Source: Tethya wilhelma (taxonomy: Eukaryota > Porifera > Demospongiae > Tethyida > Tethyidae). From it: a DNA stretch of 64,000 nucleotides. Positions 20,337 to 32,442 of this stretch are shown here, piece by piece. The position numbers and the translations under genes were made by a program. The DNA is taken from assembly GCA_964030475.1 (NCBI GenBank), contig CAXIPT010000002.1, positions 13,149,267-13,213,266 of the forward strand. Reading direction: 5' to 3'. The notes under the pieces were generated by a model. That model was given only the letters and a program-made list of their open reading frames with translations, was not told the origin of the DNA and did no database searches. Within the stretch, counting starts at the first letter, position 1, and every line of letters starts with the position of its first letter.

Positions 20337-23300
20337 TTACTGAAAATTAATTGAAAAACTATTAGGAACATTTAAATCATTGTTATCACCATTTAGACCA
20401 CTTTCTTCTGAATCAGAATATGCCAAAGTATCAACCAGCACTCTCTGATATCGAGGCTTCTTGCAGCAACGAATACAGACAATCTTGAGATAATTTTTAG
20501 CTCGCTTAAAGAAGTATCATTGAGTTAAAAATTTGCATGTGTGGTATGCAAATACGCCAATGAAGATGAGAAGCTCAATGACCAATGATACAATAGAATC
20601 CCTGTTCTGACGTTCTTGCTGCTTCAAGCTTGGGGTATTATCATCTAAATGGCAGTAATGGGACATTGAATAAAGAGATAATGCTGCAAGATTGATAACT
20701 GATAAGGAGTTGAGAGCATTGAGCTGCCACTTTGTATAGATTCCCCCAACCGACCAAGCCACGATTGAGACAAGAATAGTTGCACCAGATACAGCAGCAA
20801 GGTCTGAGTGAGGTTCATTGGTAAGGTTAGCGGCAAAATGAACAATGAGAATAGTACAAATGAGGAGAAGAAATCCATTCCAAAATTGAGTTGTTTTTTT
20901 TAATGAACCTGGGACTGGTATATGCATCAACTAGTGGCTTGAGTTCGGCTACCCACTTGAAACATTTGAGGTGATTGTACCTGTTTAAAGGTTGAATGAA
21001 GAGAAGGACAAGTGTGTACGCTAGTGATAGCATTCCAAAGATAGCTCCACATATGAACAGTGGAATATGCTTACCACGTAAATACAAAATATTTCCATCA
21101 TTTAACCAGACCAATCTGTTACTGAAAGAACCATTCGGTTCTGGAATAGAAAGTACAGTCAACGAAAGAGCATCAACTACAGCTTGGTTGATCTTCATGT
21201 ACGACAAAAGAAAGAGAGTTGCTAGGACTTGAACTGCCTTGTCTCCAATGGCATTAGCAAAACGTCTGTACTTTCTACTGAGATAAATTACCACAGCTGC
21301 TATTGTCCATAGGTAGACAGGGAACAAGAATTCAAACCAGTTTTTAGCATACATAGTCATTCTATCGTAAAAGCACAGCTCAACTTCAACATCAAGGTTT
21401 ATAAGTGAAACCAAAAATAGAACAGTTGTTTGTATAGGGGTAAGGCTTTTCTTGCTAGGCAAATATATGGGTAGCAGTAGAGAGAAGATGTTGACGTAGA
21501 AAATGATTCCATTTAATGTACACTCAGTGACAGTCATGTTACAAATCACCAGCACCACTACCAACAAGATTCCGGTAATGGCATACAATGCTATAATAGC
21601 AACCATGACTTTGTATCCAACAACTGAACAGTCAAGACATCGTGATGAGCCCAAAACTATACTGAGTCCTTCGGAACAACGTCCGCACAAAACACCAGTG
21701 CGATTGTTTGCACATTGAGCATCTTGATCAATTGTAAACATGTCTGCCATAATACTCACTTCTTGATTGATACAGTAGTCTAAAGGACAGACATTGTGAT
21801 AAATCAGTCCAATGGTATTCTGACTGTTTTCAAACTTTGAACTATTTCCAGTAGTATTGTAATGAACACCTAACCATGGTGTAGGTGGGCGTAAAATTGT
21901 TCGGTTTTGGATAAAGCATCGGAAATCATATCGATAAATGTCAGGTGATTTAACACATTTACAAGATGTCTTTTTAACTTGTAGCTTTTCAAATCCAACA
22001 GGACATGGCTTAAGTGTTACATTTATGTACTTTTCATGTGAATTAGAAACAGAATAGATGTTTTCATTATTTTCAATTGATAATGTAAGCTTTTCTCTGT
22101 CCTTCATTGAGTATACTGTGTATGATAGTCGGTCACAAATCTTATCAAGTTTTTGAAGCTCTTGCTTGTAACCCAACCTAGTAGTAGAAGGGTTCTCCAA
22201 TGTTGTCATTACATACCAAGGAACAGTTCTTTCAAGCTGCCCTACAACTACTGCTGCTACAGTAAACAACTGACCAGGGAATACTCTATACTCCATGCTA
22301 TGAATGCTACAGTCAGGACTACCACTAGTGCTACAGAAGCATACTTGAACAGGATCAGATGAGATAGGAGAGTAATCAGGTGCACGTGGTGGATAACTTG
22401 GTATGATAAATTTTTCTAGCAGCATTGATATTCCAGTAATGTTATAATGTCACGGAAAATAACACTTTTCCATGGACCCACCATACAACTGGCTTCCAGC
22501 ACGAATTGCAGTATTATTGGTTAACTTGACTTGAAATGTGAGTTCAGTTTTTGCTGTGTGATCATTATCAATGAAGAAAAAACAAACAGAGTTACTTTGC
22601 ACACAATCTCCTCCAACGTATATCCCACCTCCAGTGTTTTTGGCATGGTTGTTGGCAATGGTGACTGTTGCATTAGGAGTGAGGATCATGTATGATGCTT
22701 CACAAAGAAAAATTCCTCCTCCATGGATTCCAGTGTTACTGATAATGGTGACATTTCCATCGAACGTTAATTGGGATCGAAAGGCACCCAAAGCTGAGGC
22801 TAAATTATGTTGGAATATTGTATCTTTGATCATGATCTTGCCATTTTGTTCAGATACATGTAGAACTGCACTGCCAGGATTAGAATCAGGATAGACATCA
22901 CTTACATTCTGAAAGAGTGTGTTTAGCAAATTACCATGATAGTTGTTTGAGAATTCACAGTTTTCGATTAATGCTCTAAACTGGTCAAATTTTCTCATAT
23001 CTAAAACACTACTCTTGTAATAGTTATCAATACGTAAAGCAATTCCTGTATCTTTTGTTTTGTCAACAGTGTTCTCAACAAATGTACAGTTTTTCAACTC
23101 AAAATTTGTTTGGGGGCAGTTTTCTTTGACAATTAGAGAAGAGACTTGGATATAAATGCCTCCTCCACCAGATGTAGCGTGGTTACTAGTAAATTGCGAG
23201 TTGTACACTTTAATTCCATTATTACACATCTTTCCTTCTGAAGATTCATTTTGCACAGAACTACTGTAGTAACTCACGAATAATGCACCTCCATATGTTG

Positions 23301-24215
23301 ATAACCCTTTAGAAAATGTACAATTTTTGATGAAAATTAAATTTCCAATAGCACCAGTAGAAGATAAAAAACCACAGCCATATTACCACCAGCACTTGGT
23401 TTGATAGAATCACTAATTAAAGCTTCATTTCCTGTAAAATATGTGCTCTGTATGAATATTGTAGTGCTTCGGCAGTTGAGATAGAATACTAATCCAGATG
23501 CAAATGGAGGAACGGTTGTGTTCTGACTATAGTGTCCATTCCTGAATGCTGACTTTTCAATTTTCAAGTAAGATTCGTATGTAGAATTAGCATCACAAGA
23601 TGTATAAGAAATTGCTGCATTCCCACCAATGTATTTTGAGGTGCCTGAGTTGTTTTCAAACAAACAATCCACTATGGATGAATTGCCATAGAGTCTGAAC
23701 TCCATAATACCATATCCAGTACTCCTTTCAACAGTCACATTGAACAGCTTGAGATTTACTATTGTTGAAAAACACAAAGACACCATTGTCGGAGAGTTCA
23801 TTATCCATCCACACTTTGTAAAATTAAGGTTCTCAATTCTCAACTCCTCCATATTTCTGAAGTCGAACCCACCTCCTTCTGTACACAGGATAGAACTAGG
23901 GGAGTTATCACTGCCAATAAGACTGAGAAATTGAGTTCCCATGACAGAAACAATTGTACCATTTTGCAAAAGATGGACTCCAGAAGAAAAATAAAACTCC
24001 GTACTTGATTTAAAATATTCAGTGACATTTGATAAATACTTCATTAGCGTATAGCATTCTGAGACATTCTGGTATCCACTCCTCATTCCTCCATCATCTG
24101 ACTTCACACAGAACACTCTTTTTGGTTGGATCCCAGATTGTAATGACAATGTATTCAGCAGAAACACAAAAGCAGCTCCAATGCTGAAAAGAGCGCAGTG
24201 TACAAAGCAAACCAT
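20337..24215 (-). pseudogene. Broken paralog of the 15788-19690 receptor gene
   Basis: Alignable to the intact neighbour from signal peptide (ATG at 24215) to tail. Reading it needs four corrections: loss of one base in the A6 run at 23366-23371; an in-frame TGA at 22450-22452 just after KCYFP; one extra base in the T8 run at 20894-20901; and an in-frame TGA at 20517-20519 where the intact gene has Arg. Between lesions the reading is conserved, including the beta-helix rungs, the Cys module LCGRCSEGLSIVLGSSRCLDC and the membrane blocks; the frame after the last TGA reaches a TAA at 20337-20339. Two lesions are in homopolymers and could be sequencing errors; the two TGAs are harder to explain that way. 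Probably a young pseudogene. Confidence 0.75.
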
Positions 24216-24489
24216 ATTGTTCAGATTACCAGAGCACGAACAATTCACTGTCAAACTATTATGTGCAAGTTACAAAAAAGTAAGTTGATGCTCAAATTTA
24301 TTTAATGCTATGTTTACATTTTGTTTTGGGACAATTATGTATTTCCTTTTTGTCCAACAAAAAAATTATGACAATAACTGGTGGGATTATGCTTTCAAAA
24401 TGATCATTGTTATATAACAAATGTCATAGACAAAGTATCAAAGAACACAATCAGTAACTTTATTATTACCATGAACAAAGTTAACTTTA

Positions 24490-24672
24490 CTATTCACTAT
24501 TAAAATTGATATTCTCATTCTCATTTTCTGATTTTGAAAATGACACAGTTTGCACCAAATCCTCTGATATATACTGAGATTTTTTTAAAGCAGTTACATT
24601 TCCTATGAAAAAAAAACTTAACGAGCCTATAACACAGTCAATTGACCATGAAGAGCTGACATACACCATCAC
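24490..24672 (-). pseudogene. Relic of the cytoplasmic tail of a receptor-family gene
   Basis: The reading ISEDLVQTVSFSKSENENEN with a stop at 24490 matches the tail relic at 39336-39497 and resembles the tails of the intact genes (KKPQY... Ser/Glu/Asn-rich). The upstream part is shifted out of frame relative to the 39-kb copy, and no membrane domain precedes it. Confidence 0.5.
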
Positions 24673-24914
24673 TGGGGACTATTCAATCTACATAAAAGCT
24701 ATAGAGTACACAAATACACATAAATTATCACACAACTAAGCTACTAGATGTCTAATGTTGCATAGTTCTACAAAGTTTTACTTGCAATTGATTGAGTTAC
24801 TTACCCCTTCAAACAGCTAGTACTACTGAGCCAAGGACTGACCAGAGACTGACATGCATACCTGTCACCACCAGGTCCAAGCTTTACTGTATTCTAGATA
24901 ACGCACACTATATG

Positions 24915-25400
24915 GGGCATGATTGATGGGTGCGATCTTAAAGCAAAGCGTTCGGAAAAGCACAAAAGCCTCAAATCTCCGAAACTACAGTGTTTTGCAA
25001 TACTTTACAAGGCCATTTTCAAGATAATATTGATTTATGAACATAAGTACCTTCCATTTTGACCATAGAGCTGCCATTTTTCAGATAATCTAGTAACAGA
25101 CAGATACACAAACAAACAAAATGACTACCATAATCCTCTGCACGTGCTGTGCACACACTGAGGCTTAATAATACATACTTAACAAAAGGAAGTGTGGCCT
25201 CAAAGCTTAGCGCTCAGAGAGGCTGAAAAGCCTCAGATCTCAGGAACTACAGGCTTTTGTTGAATGCTAAGTGTGATTATTTTACTATGGTATACCCCTT
25301 TTGAAGACTGGAGGTGCTGTTCTTGAGATAGAGTGAACAAACACACAAAAAGATAGAGAGACAAAATGACTACTGTAATCCTTGGTGTGCATGCGCATGA
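24915..25400. repeat. Two copies of a dispersed repeat of about 230 bp
   Basis: Copies at about 24915-25165 and 25190-25400 share AAAGCCTCA, a TCTC(A/C)(G/A)GAA CTACAG block and a CAAACACACA...AAAATGACTAC end. A reverse-strand copy occupies about 40430-40650. Unassigned class. Confidence 0.5.
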
Positions 25401-25429
25401 CAAGGGTTAATAAGGAAAAATAATTGTAA

Positions 25430-26660
25430 GTAACTTAAGGCCATAGGAGTGACACAGGTATGCAATCCATGTTGCTCAGATTATGCTTGTGGGATAACAA
25501 CACTAACAAACTTGTAGGAGAGACCGCATTGGAATTAGAATTATGCACTACAATAATTAAATTAATCATATATAGTTAAAATGGAAAAACATGTATGTAA
25601 TAATAATTTTATACATTGTGTTTGCTTAGATTGCAAGGAGTATCCAACTTCAGAATCTGGGATGGTCTAACAATTTTACTTATAGAGCCAAAAGAAAAGA
25701 GTGATCTACTAGAAAGGTGTGTAATATTTATTATTTATCATACTTGCTGCTACCAGAGAGTTTGGATGAAATTTAGACTTTAAGGTTCCAGGATACAGGC
25801 AAAATAATCACAAGACTGCTTGAGATCAATCAGTTTTGTACAAAAATTGCTGATTACTTGGTGCTGAGACTTCATAGTAATGCTACTTTAGGCTATGTTT
25901 GGTTGTAGGTACAAGTGTTAAAGGAACTGTGTCACTATATAAGCACTGTTTTGCTACTAAAATGAAACGCATGATGTTTTATGACGTTCTATGACCTTTT
26001 GTGATATTTTTGCTTTGTTTCTAGCACAGTCTGGGTACCACATTCGAATACTAACTACATGTACGTACATGTATTGCACGTTTGTCAACAAAAACGTCAC
26101 AAAACATCACATATTGTATTTTTGGTAACCAAACAGCGCTTATGTAGTGCGGACACGGTTCCTTTAACTGAAATGAAGAGCTCAAACTTTAGCAAATTTT
26201 TGATGTCAAATATCAACAGTAGGCTTAGTGGAGTGAATTAAAGCAGGCACGTAGAAATACAACAACAGAGAGTTTTTTTCGTAAGAAATTGCTTATACTT
26301 GCTTGGGAGATATATTGCAATCATTTCGACTCACACTGACGTCACTGTACAATAGTCTCATTCATTTTAGCAAACAGTATTCCAAATTTTATTAAACTCT
26401 TCACTGGTCCCTATTTAGCATTAAAAAATAAGCTCTAAAGGCACTATAACAAAGATGAACTGGCTAAGCCTATAGGTTTGATGTCAAAATTAATTATAAG
26501 GCCATATCTTCGCCATTCAGATACTAATTTGATGAAAATTTTGCTTCAATACACAAATAATATACCAAACCTGTGTCTTGATTAGCTAGATCTTCAGTTT
26601 TAGGAAAAGCCAATAGGCTTATAACATTTAAGCTACGTGCACATCTCACAGGGCAGTTCT
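25430..26660. repeat. Duplicated 5'-flank block, first copy, carrying a TTAA-flanked insertion
   Basis: Begins with GGCCATAGGAGTGACACAGG and is shared with 30100-32340, 39740-40380 and 44860-45930. In the first two cases it leads into a receptor gene start (27173 and 32443). The insertion at 25922-26163 interrupts this copy. Confidence 0.65.
25922..26163. mobile_element. Small TTAA-flanked inverted-repeat element, 242 bp
   Basis: TTAA at 25918-25921 and 26164-26167 brackets inverted ends beginning AGGAACTGTGTC on the left and AGGAACCGTGTC on the reversed right. The ends stay similar for about 30 bases through ATAAGC(A/G)CTG. The TTAA duplication is the hallmark of piggyBac-type insertion. 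No coding capacity. Confidence 0.7.
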
Positions 26661-27172
26661 GACAAAAGCTTGCAGTACAGTATACCACAACAATTTGGCA
26701 GATTGGCAGTTTTGGTACGGACCACTAATATTAAATCCACGAAACAGTCATTTTTGCACAGCACATACAGAATGTGCATATTGCTGCATGCGCTCCACCA
26801 AAATAAAATCCGCTAATCATAAAATTCTTGACAATCTGCCAAGTTTTATTCCTTCAAATATTTTGTGCTATACGGTATATACCTTCTGCTTTACTCAAAA
26901 CATGGTTGCCTCTTCTTGGTAGGATAATTCTTGTCAAATGTATAATAAACTAGCTTTACTGGAAATTACACAATCATGTGATGCAAGAATGCATATTTTT
27001 CGCTTGCATATAGAGTAAAGATCTTAATTGGCTATAACACTATTTAATTTTAATGAACGATATCAATTACATGCATGCATTGACAGATGCATATTATACA
27101 GAGCACTATTTTCACTAACTTTAAAGTTGGCCATTAATGATCTATACATAGATTCTGTATACAGAGAGTCCA

Positions 27173-29254
27173 ATGACAATTAAAGTGATTTCATTCTTAG
27201 CTTTGGTTGCATTCACATCTGCTGAGACCTACTATGTTACACCGTCATCAAACACTCCATGTCCTGAAGAAGGTGAGCCTTGTTTCACTCTCTCCCAGTA
27301 TGCTAACAGATCGAATAACTACTTTGCCTCCAATACCACTCTTATCCTTCTACCTGGGAACCACAGCCTTGATTTAGTATTGACCATTCAAAATATCATA
27401 AGTTTATTAGTTTCACCTAACACAACCTCTCACAGTGATACTTCAATCACCTGCTATCAGTCTGCTAGGTTTGATTTTCAGTTTATCAATGTTGTTGGAA
27501 TAAGAGGATTAGCATTCTTTGGGTGTGTGAATAATGAAGTCAAGGAGATCAGAGAGTTTACAATAGACAATTGTAGTTTCAATGGTCAGGGAGGTAATGG
27601 AACTGGACTGACTGTTTTTAGTGTGACATCTGCTAGCATTGTGAAAAGCACTTTCAATTTCTTTGATGGAGCAATTGGTATTTTCAACAGTCAACTGAGT
27701 ACTAGTATTTCAAATTGCATAGTTCAAAATAATATTGCAACTGGAGATAAGGTAGTTGGTGGGGGTGGAGCAATATATGCTCATTTAAGTCCTAATATCT
27801 CTATAGTCAACAGTACTCTCAGCAACAACTACATGTATGGATTTGGTGGAGCAGTTTATGTTGAATCAAGTCCTAATGTCACTATAATCAATAGTGCTCT
27901 TAACAACAACAATGTGACTGGAGGTCAAATAGGAACTGGTGGAGCAGTGGCTGCTTACTCAAGTCCTAGTATCACTATAGTCAATAGCACACTTAACAAC
28001 AACACAGTGACTGGAAATGAGGATGGATATGGTGGAGCAGTGTTTGCTAAGTTTAGTTCTAATATCATAATAATCAATAGTACTCTGAATAGCAACAATG
28101 TGTCTGGAGGTCATACAGGAGCTGGTGGAGCAGTGGCTGCTTACTCGAGTCCTAATATAACTCTAGTCAATACTACTTTCAATAACAACATTGCAATTGG
28201 AGATCAGGGTGGATTTGGTGGAGCGATGTATACCTATTCAAGTCCTAACATAACTCTAATCAATACTACTCTCAATCAAAATATTGTGACTGGAGATTGG
28301 GGCGTGGGTGGAGCAGTGGTTGCTATGTCAAGTCCTAGTATCACTATAGTCAATAGCACACTTAACAACAACACAGTGACTGGAAATAACATTGGATGGG
28401 GTGGAGCAGTGCTTGCTGACTCAAGTCCCAATATCACTATAGTAAATAGTACATTCAACAATAACACTGTGACTGCAAAGAGTGCAAGTGGTGGAGCATT
28501 TTTCTCTCAAGCAACTCCTAATATTGCTATAGTCAATACTATTCTCAACAATAACAATGTAACTGGAGATGGATTTGGTGGAGCAATGTATACCAAGTCA
28601 AGTTCTAACATAACTCTAGTCAACACAACTCTCGACAACAATATTGCGACTGGAGATTGGGGTATGGGTGGAGCAATATTTACTGAATCAAGTCCTAGTA
28701 TCACTATAGTCAATAGCACACTTAACAACAACACAGTAAATGGAGATAAGGGTGGATGGGGTGGAGCAGTGTCTGCTGCCTCAAGTCATAATATAACTAT
28801 AGTAAATAGTACATTCAACAACAACAATGTGACTGCACGGAATGGAAGTGGTGGAGCATTTCAATTTCATATCAGTCCCAATATCACTATAGTCAATACC
28901 ACTCTCAATTACAACACTGTAACTGGAGATCAGGGTATGGGTGGAGCAATGTATACCAAGTCAAGTCCTGATATCACTATAATCAATAGCAGGCTTAACA
29001 ATAACACAGTGACTGGAAATGAGAATGGACATGGTGGAGCAGTGTTTGCTGACTCAAGTCATAATATAGCTGTAGTAAATAGTACATTCAACAATAACAC
29101 TGTGACTGCAAAGAGTGCAAGTGGTGGAGCACTTTTCTCTGAGGCAACTCCTAATATTGCTATAGTTAATACTACTCTTAACAATAACATTGTGACCATA
29201 GATCAGGATGGATTTGGTGGAGCAGTGCAGGGCCTGGTCGCCAATCTCACGTGA
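27173..29254 (+). pseudogene. Truncated beta-helix receptor gene: ectodomain repeats only, 693 aa
   Basis: The ATG at 27173 opens MTIKVISFLALVAFTSAETY, a signal peptide nearly the same as that of the 32443 gene; about 80 bp of 5' flank is also shared. Residues 1-180 match that gene's N-terminus. Residues 180-690 are about sixteen tandem rungs of roughly 30 aa with the pattern SSPNITIVNSTLNNNTVTG then GGAV, a regular PMP/PbH1 beta-helix with a sequon in nearly every rung. Homology stops at about 29231, where an inverted-repeat element begins and supplies the last residues and a TGA. The Cys module and all membrane segments are missing. As it stands it would encode a secreted beta-helix; a transcript or protein is not assured, so it may be a dead fragment. 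Confidence 0.7.
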
Positions 29255-29790
29255 GTGACGTAAAGGATAGACGTCGGTAGACAGGTAAAAAATTGCGCCC
29301 ACGCAAAAATTCATGGTGACGTTGCGAGCGCTCACGTGTAATAGCTTTGTATGACTTTTACTCAAGATTTTTGCAGCAGAAAATACAGCCAGCAGAACAA
29401 AGACCAGGTATATTTCTCTAGTATTACTTGTATTAGCTGAATTCATAGTCTACGGATAAAAAAGTAACTCAAAAGCCTAGGCAAGAGGCCTCGAGGCTTG
29501 TAGCCATCGTGACAGCCCAAGCACATTTTACTAGCCTATAAAATTGAACTACTGCTAAATACAACAAGCCTCCTAGTTAACTACTTTCTTTTTTCACTTA
29601 CCTGACCCTCCTATCTCGATCTCACAGACTGTAAAATTCTTTTGAAAGCTGTTGGCAAAAACCCGGGAAAGAGCGCGCTCTCAACCATACGTTATAATCG
29701 CCAATGACGTATGTCACGTGAGATTGGCGACCAGGCTCCCCCCTTTCCTTTCCGTACTATCTGAGAGGGGGGAGCCTGGGAACGAGGCTA
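29232..29790. mobile_element. Inverted-repeat element at the break of the truncated receptor gene
   Basis: The left end at about 29232 reads CCTGGTCGCCAATCTCACGT. Its reverse complement ends at about 29733 (CACGTGAGATTGGCGACCAGG). A second, smaller palindrome follows at 29729-29780 (CCAGGCTCCCCCC mirrored by GGGGGGAGCCTGG). To the right, sequence from 29790 continues into the dispersed block also present at 44551. No transposase reading frame is seen. Confidence 0.6.
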
Positions 29791-30609
29791 GTTCAGGCTC
29801 TCTCTACATAATTATTCTAGTGATGCTGTGTATACATTCCAAAGATCTGCTAGATTTCAAGATTTTCAATGATTTTTGTGCTTTGATTTCTTTTCTGGGC
29901 CATCATCTCTGTCAGCTTCTGAAATATGGTATTAAGTTTTATTGCTACACAGTGAGCCCAGTTTCAGGAACCCAGCACAGTTCATGCTATATTGCTCTCT
30001 CGGCACTAAAACTAGGGAGGCTATAATTTGGAACTGGTTTTAAAATGAGATAATAGACTACATGGCTAACAAGAGTACAATTAGTAAAAAAAACTTGTGA
30101 GTACAGTAACTTAAGGCCATAGGAGTGACACAGGTATGCAATCCATGTTGCTCAGATTATGCTTGTGGGGTAACTACACTACAACAAACTTGTAGGAGAG
30201 ACTGCATTGGAATTTAATAATGCACTATGGTTAAAACGGAAAAGCCATGTACATAGTAATAATTTTATACATTGTGTTTGTCTAGAATGTAAGGAGTATC
30301 TAACTTCAGAATCTGGGATGGTCTAATAATTTTACCTATAGAGCCAAAAGAAAACAGAGATCTACTACAAAGGTGCGTAATAATATTATTGCTAATAAAT
30401 TTTATCATACTTGCTGCTACCAAAGAGTTTGGATGAAATACAGACTTTAAGGTTCTGGTATATAGACGAATAATGGCACAAGACTACACTTCACATCAAT
30501 CAGTATTGTACAAAAAAAATGCTCATTACTTTGTGCCAACACTAGTTCAGCTAGAGTTTATGCTACTCTAGGCTAAGTTTGGTCATTGGTATAAGTTTGG
30601 TTAACTTAA

Positions 30610-31213
30610 GGTTACAGGGTACATTCTGTTATGAATATTTAATGAGCAAGAATAAAAAGTTTCTTTTTGGCAAATTACTGCAGCAAATCCCTGCCAAATT
30701 TTAAACAACAGTTATTCTTTTTAACTTTCAGGCCTAAACAGCGAAAAGACAACCTCAGCAGGCTTACTACGCTCAGAGATACCAACAGAAAGAGTAGCCA
30801 AAAATTTTTGGTGTCAGTTTATTTCAAGAGGTAACGTTCCAGATCAACCATGGGAGCGTTAGACGCTTATTTCCAACTCTCTGCAGGGCGGTCGGTTGGC
30901 TTCTCTTTCTTATAGTATGAAAAAAATGGTAGCTCAAACTTACTTCTTGTCGTGATTCTGCAGCAGAAGCAAAGACAAAAGCTGCCGTTTCTCTGTCATT
31001 GAACGTGCTGTCAAATTTCTTTTTAGATCTGGCCCTGCCCACATACAATCCGGTTAAAAAGAGCCACTTATTACGGTCACACGCGGAATACTTTGGAAAA
31101 AAACTGATGCCAAAAATCACACCAACAGTTTTACACAAATTGCGGTTTGCTCTGCACTAAAATAACTATGCATGCTCATTAAAATATTCATGAGCAAACA
31201 GTAGCCCGTAACC
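30610..31213. mobile_element. TTAA-flanked inverted-repeat element, 604 bp
   Basis: TTAA at 30606-30609 and 31214-31217. The terminal repeats start GGTTACAGGGTAC on the left and, reversed, GGTTACGGGCTAC on the right, followed by a shared ATGAATATTT(T)AATGAGC. Non-coding; piggyBac-type target duplication. Confidence 0.75.
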
Positions 31214-31248
31214 TTAAGTGACGAGCTCAAAACTTAGAACTATTTTAA

Positions 31249-31854
31249 GGTTACGGGCTATAGTTAGCTAATGAATATACTAATAAGTACAAGCACAGTA
31301 CAAGCTAGTTATTTTAGACACGCGATTTGGCCTGCAGCTTAGTCGGCAATTTTTTTCGCGTAGAAGCCTTATCTCCCCGTATATTGTACATTTTCTATTT
31401 ACTTGAAGGAATGGGCAGGGCGAGACTAAGAGAAATTTTGAATCGAACTCACAGTTTTGAAGTTGCGTTTTGTCTTGGACATCCACTCGAGCATCTATCA
31501 AGCTTCAGCCAACAATGGCAGTGCAGGACTCTTCTGTTTTATATCTCTTAAATATTTTCTCTCTGTGTCGCCCTCTGAAAGGTACTTACCTACCGTTAGA
31601 AGCGCACAAAGCTCAGTTCAGAGCCTTACTGCTGGCATGATTTGCCGACAAAAATTTTCCCAGAACACACTGTTTTTGTTGCCATCGTATTTTGTACATG
31701 CATCATTAGAATCAAGTCTGTTTTCGCTTTGTATAGTAGTTATACAGTGTAGATTTGTGCTGGCTGGCAATAGCTTTCATATCACAAGCAATAGACGAAA
31801 AATAAATACAAAAAATTCATATGAATATTCGTGAGCAAACTGTATCCCGTAACC
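31249..31854. mobile_element. Second TTAA-type element of the same family, 606 bp
   Basis: Starts GGTTACGGGCTATAG after TTAA at 31245-31248 and ends with the reverse of GGTTACGGGATACAG before TTCA (decayed TTAA) at 31855-31858. The same end sequences and nearly the same length as the element 35 bp to its left mark it as the same family; the interiors were not aligned in detail. Confidence 0.7.
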
Positions 31855-32442
31855 TTCATGTCAAATATCAAAAGTAGACTTCAAAGTTAGTGGAGTAAAT
31901 TTAAGCAGACACTCAGAAATACAACAGTAATTGTGAGAGACTAGCAGAGAGAAGTTTTAAATAAGAAATCACTTATTTGCTTGGGAAATATAGTGAGGTT
32001 TGATCATTTTGACTCACACTGAGGTTACTGCACAATCGTTTCATTCATTTTAAGAAGCAGCTAGTATATTCCATAATTTTTTTAAACGCTATTCGCCAGT
32101 CACTCTTAGTCAGTATAAAATAAGGTCCGAGGAGAAGGCACTAATTTAAAAACAAAGATGAACTGGCTAAGCCTATAGGTTAGAAGTCAAATTTTAATGT
32201 CATATCTCTGCTATTCTAATACTAATTTGATAAAAAATTTAGTTCCAATGTAAATAATATGTCGAACCCTTAAGAAGACATCACATGTATTCTAGCCAAA
32301 TGCAAAATTTAATAAATCTGATTTGCTAGAGAACTATTGAAGTCAACATAATGCCAATTTCTCGCATGCATTGACAGATTCGAGCACTAACTTTAAAGTC
32401 AGCCATTAATGATCTACAGATTCTATACACTCAAAGGGTCCA

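Larger units (their letters stand above)
29790..32340. repeat. Duplicated flank block, second copy, upstream of the 1742-aa gene
   Basis: 29790-30605 matches 44551-45340 (including the GTGATGCTGTGTATACATTC stretch), and 31855-32340 resumes the block after two insertions. The block leads into the conserved 5' flank of the gene at 32443. No gene of its own is supported; short open frames in it are not conserved between copies. Confidence 0.65.

Noticed and set aside
31327..31834. Two overlapping plus-strand open frames (74 and 125 aa)
   Set aside because: Both lie inside the TTAA-flanked element 31249-31854; no homology, unsuitable composition.
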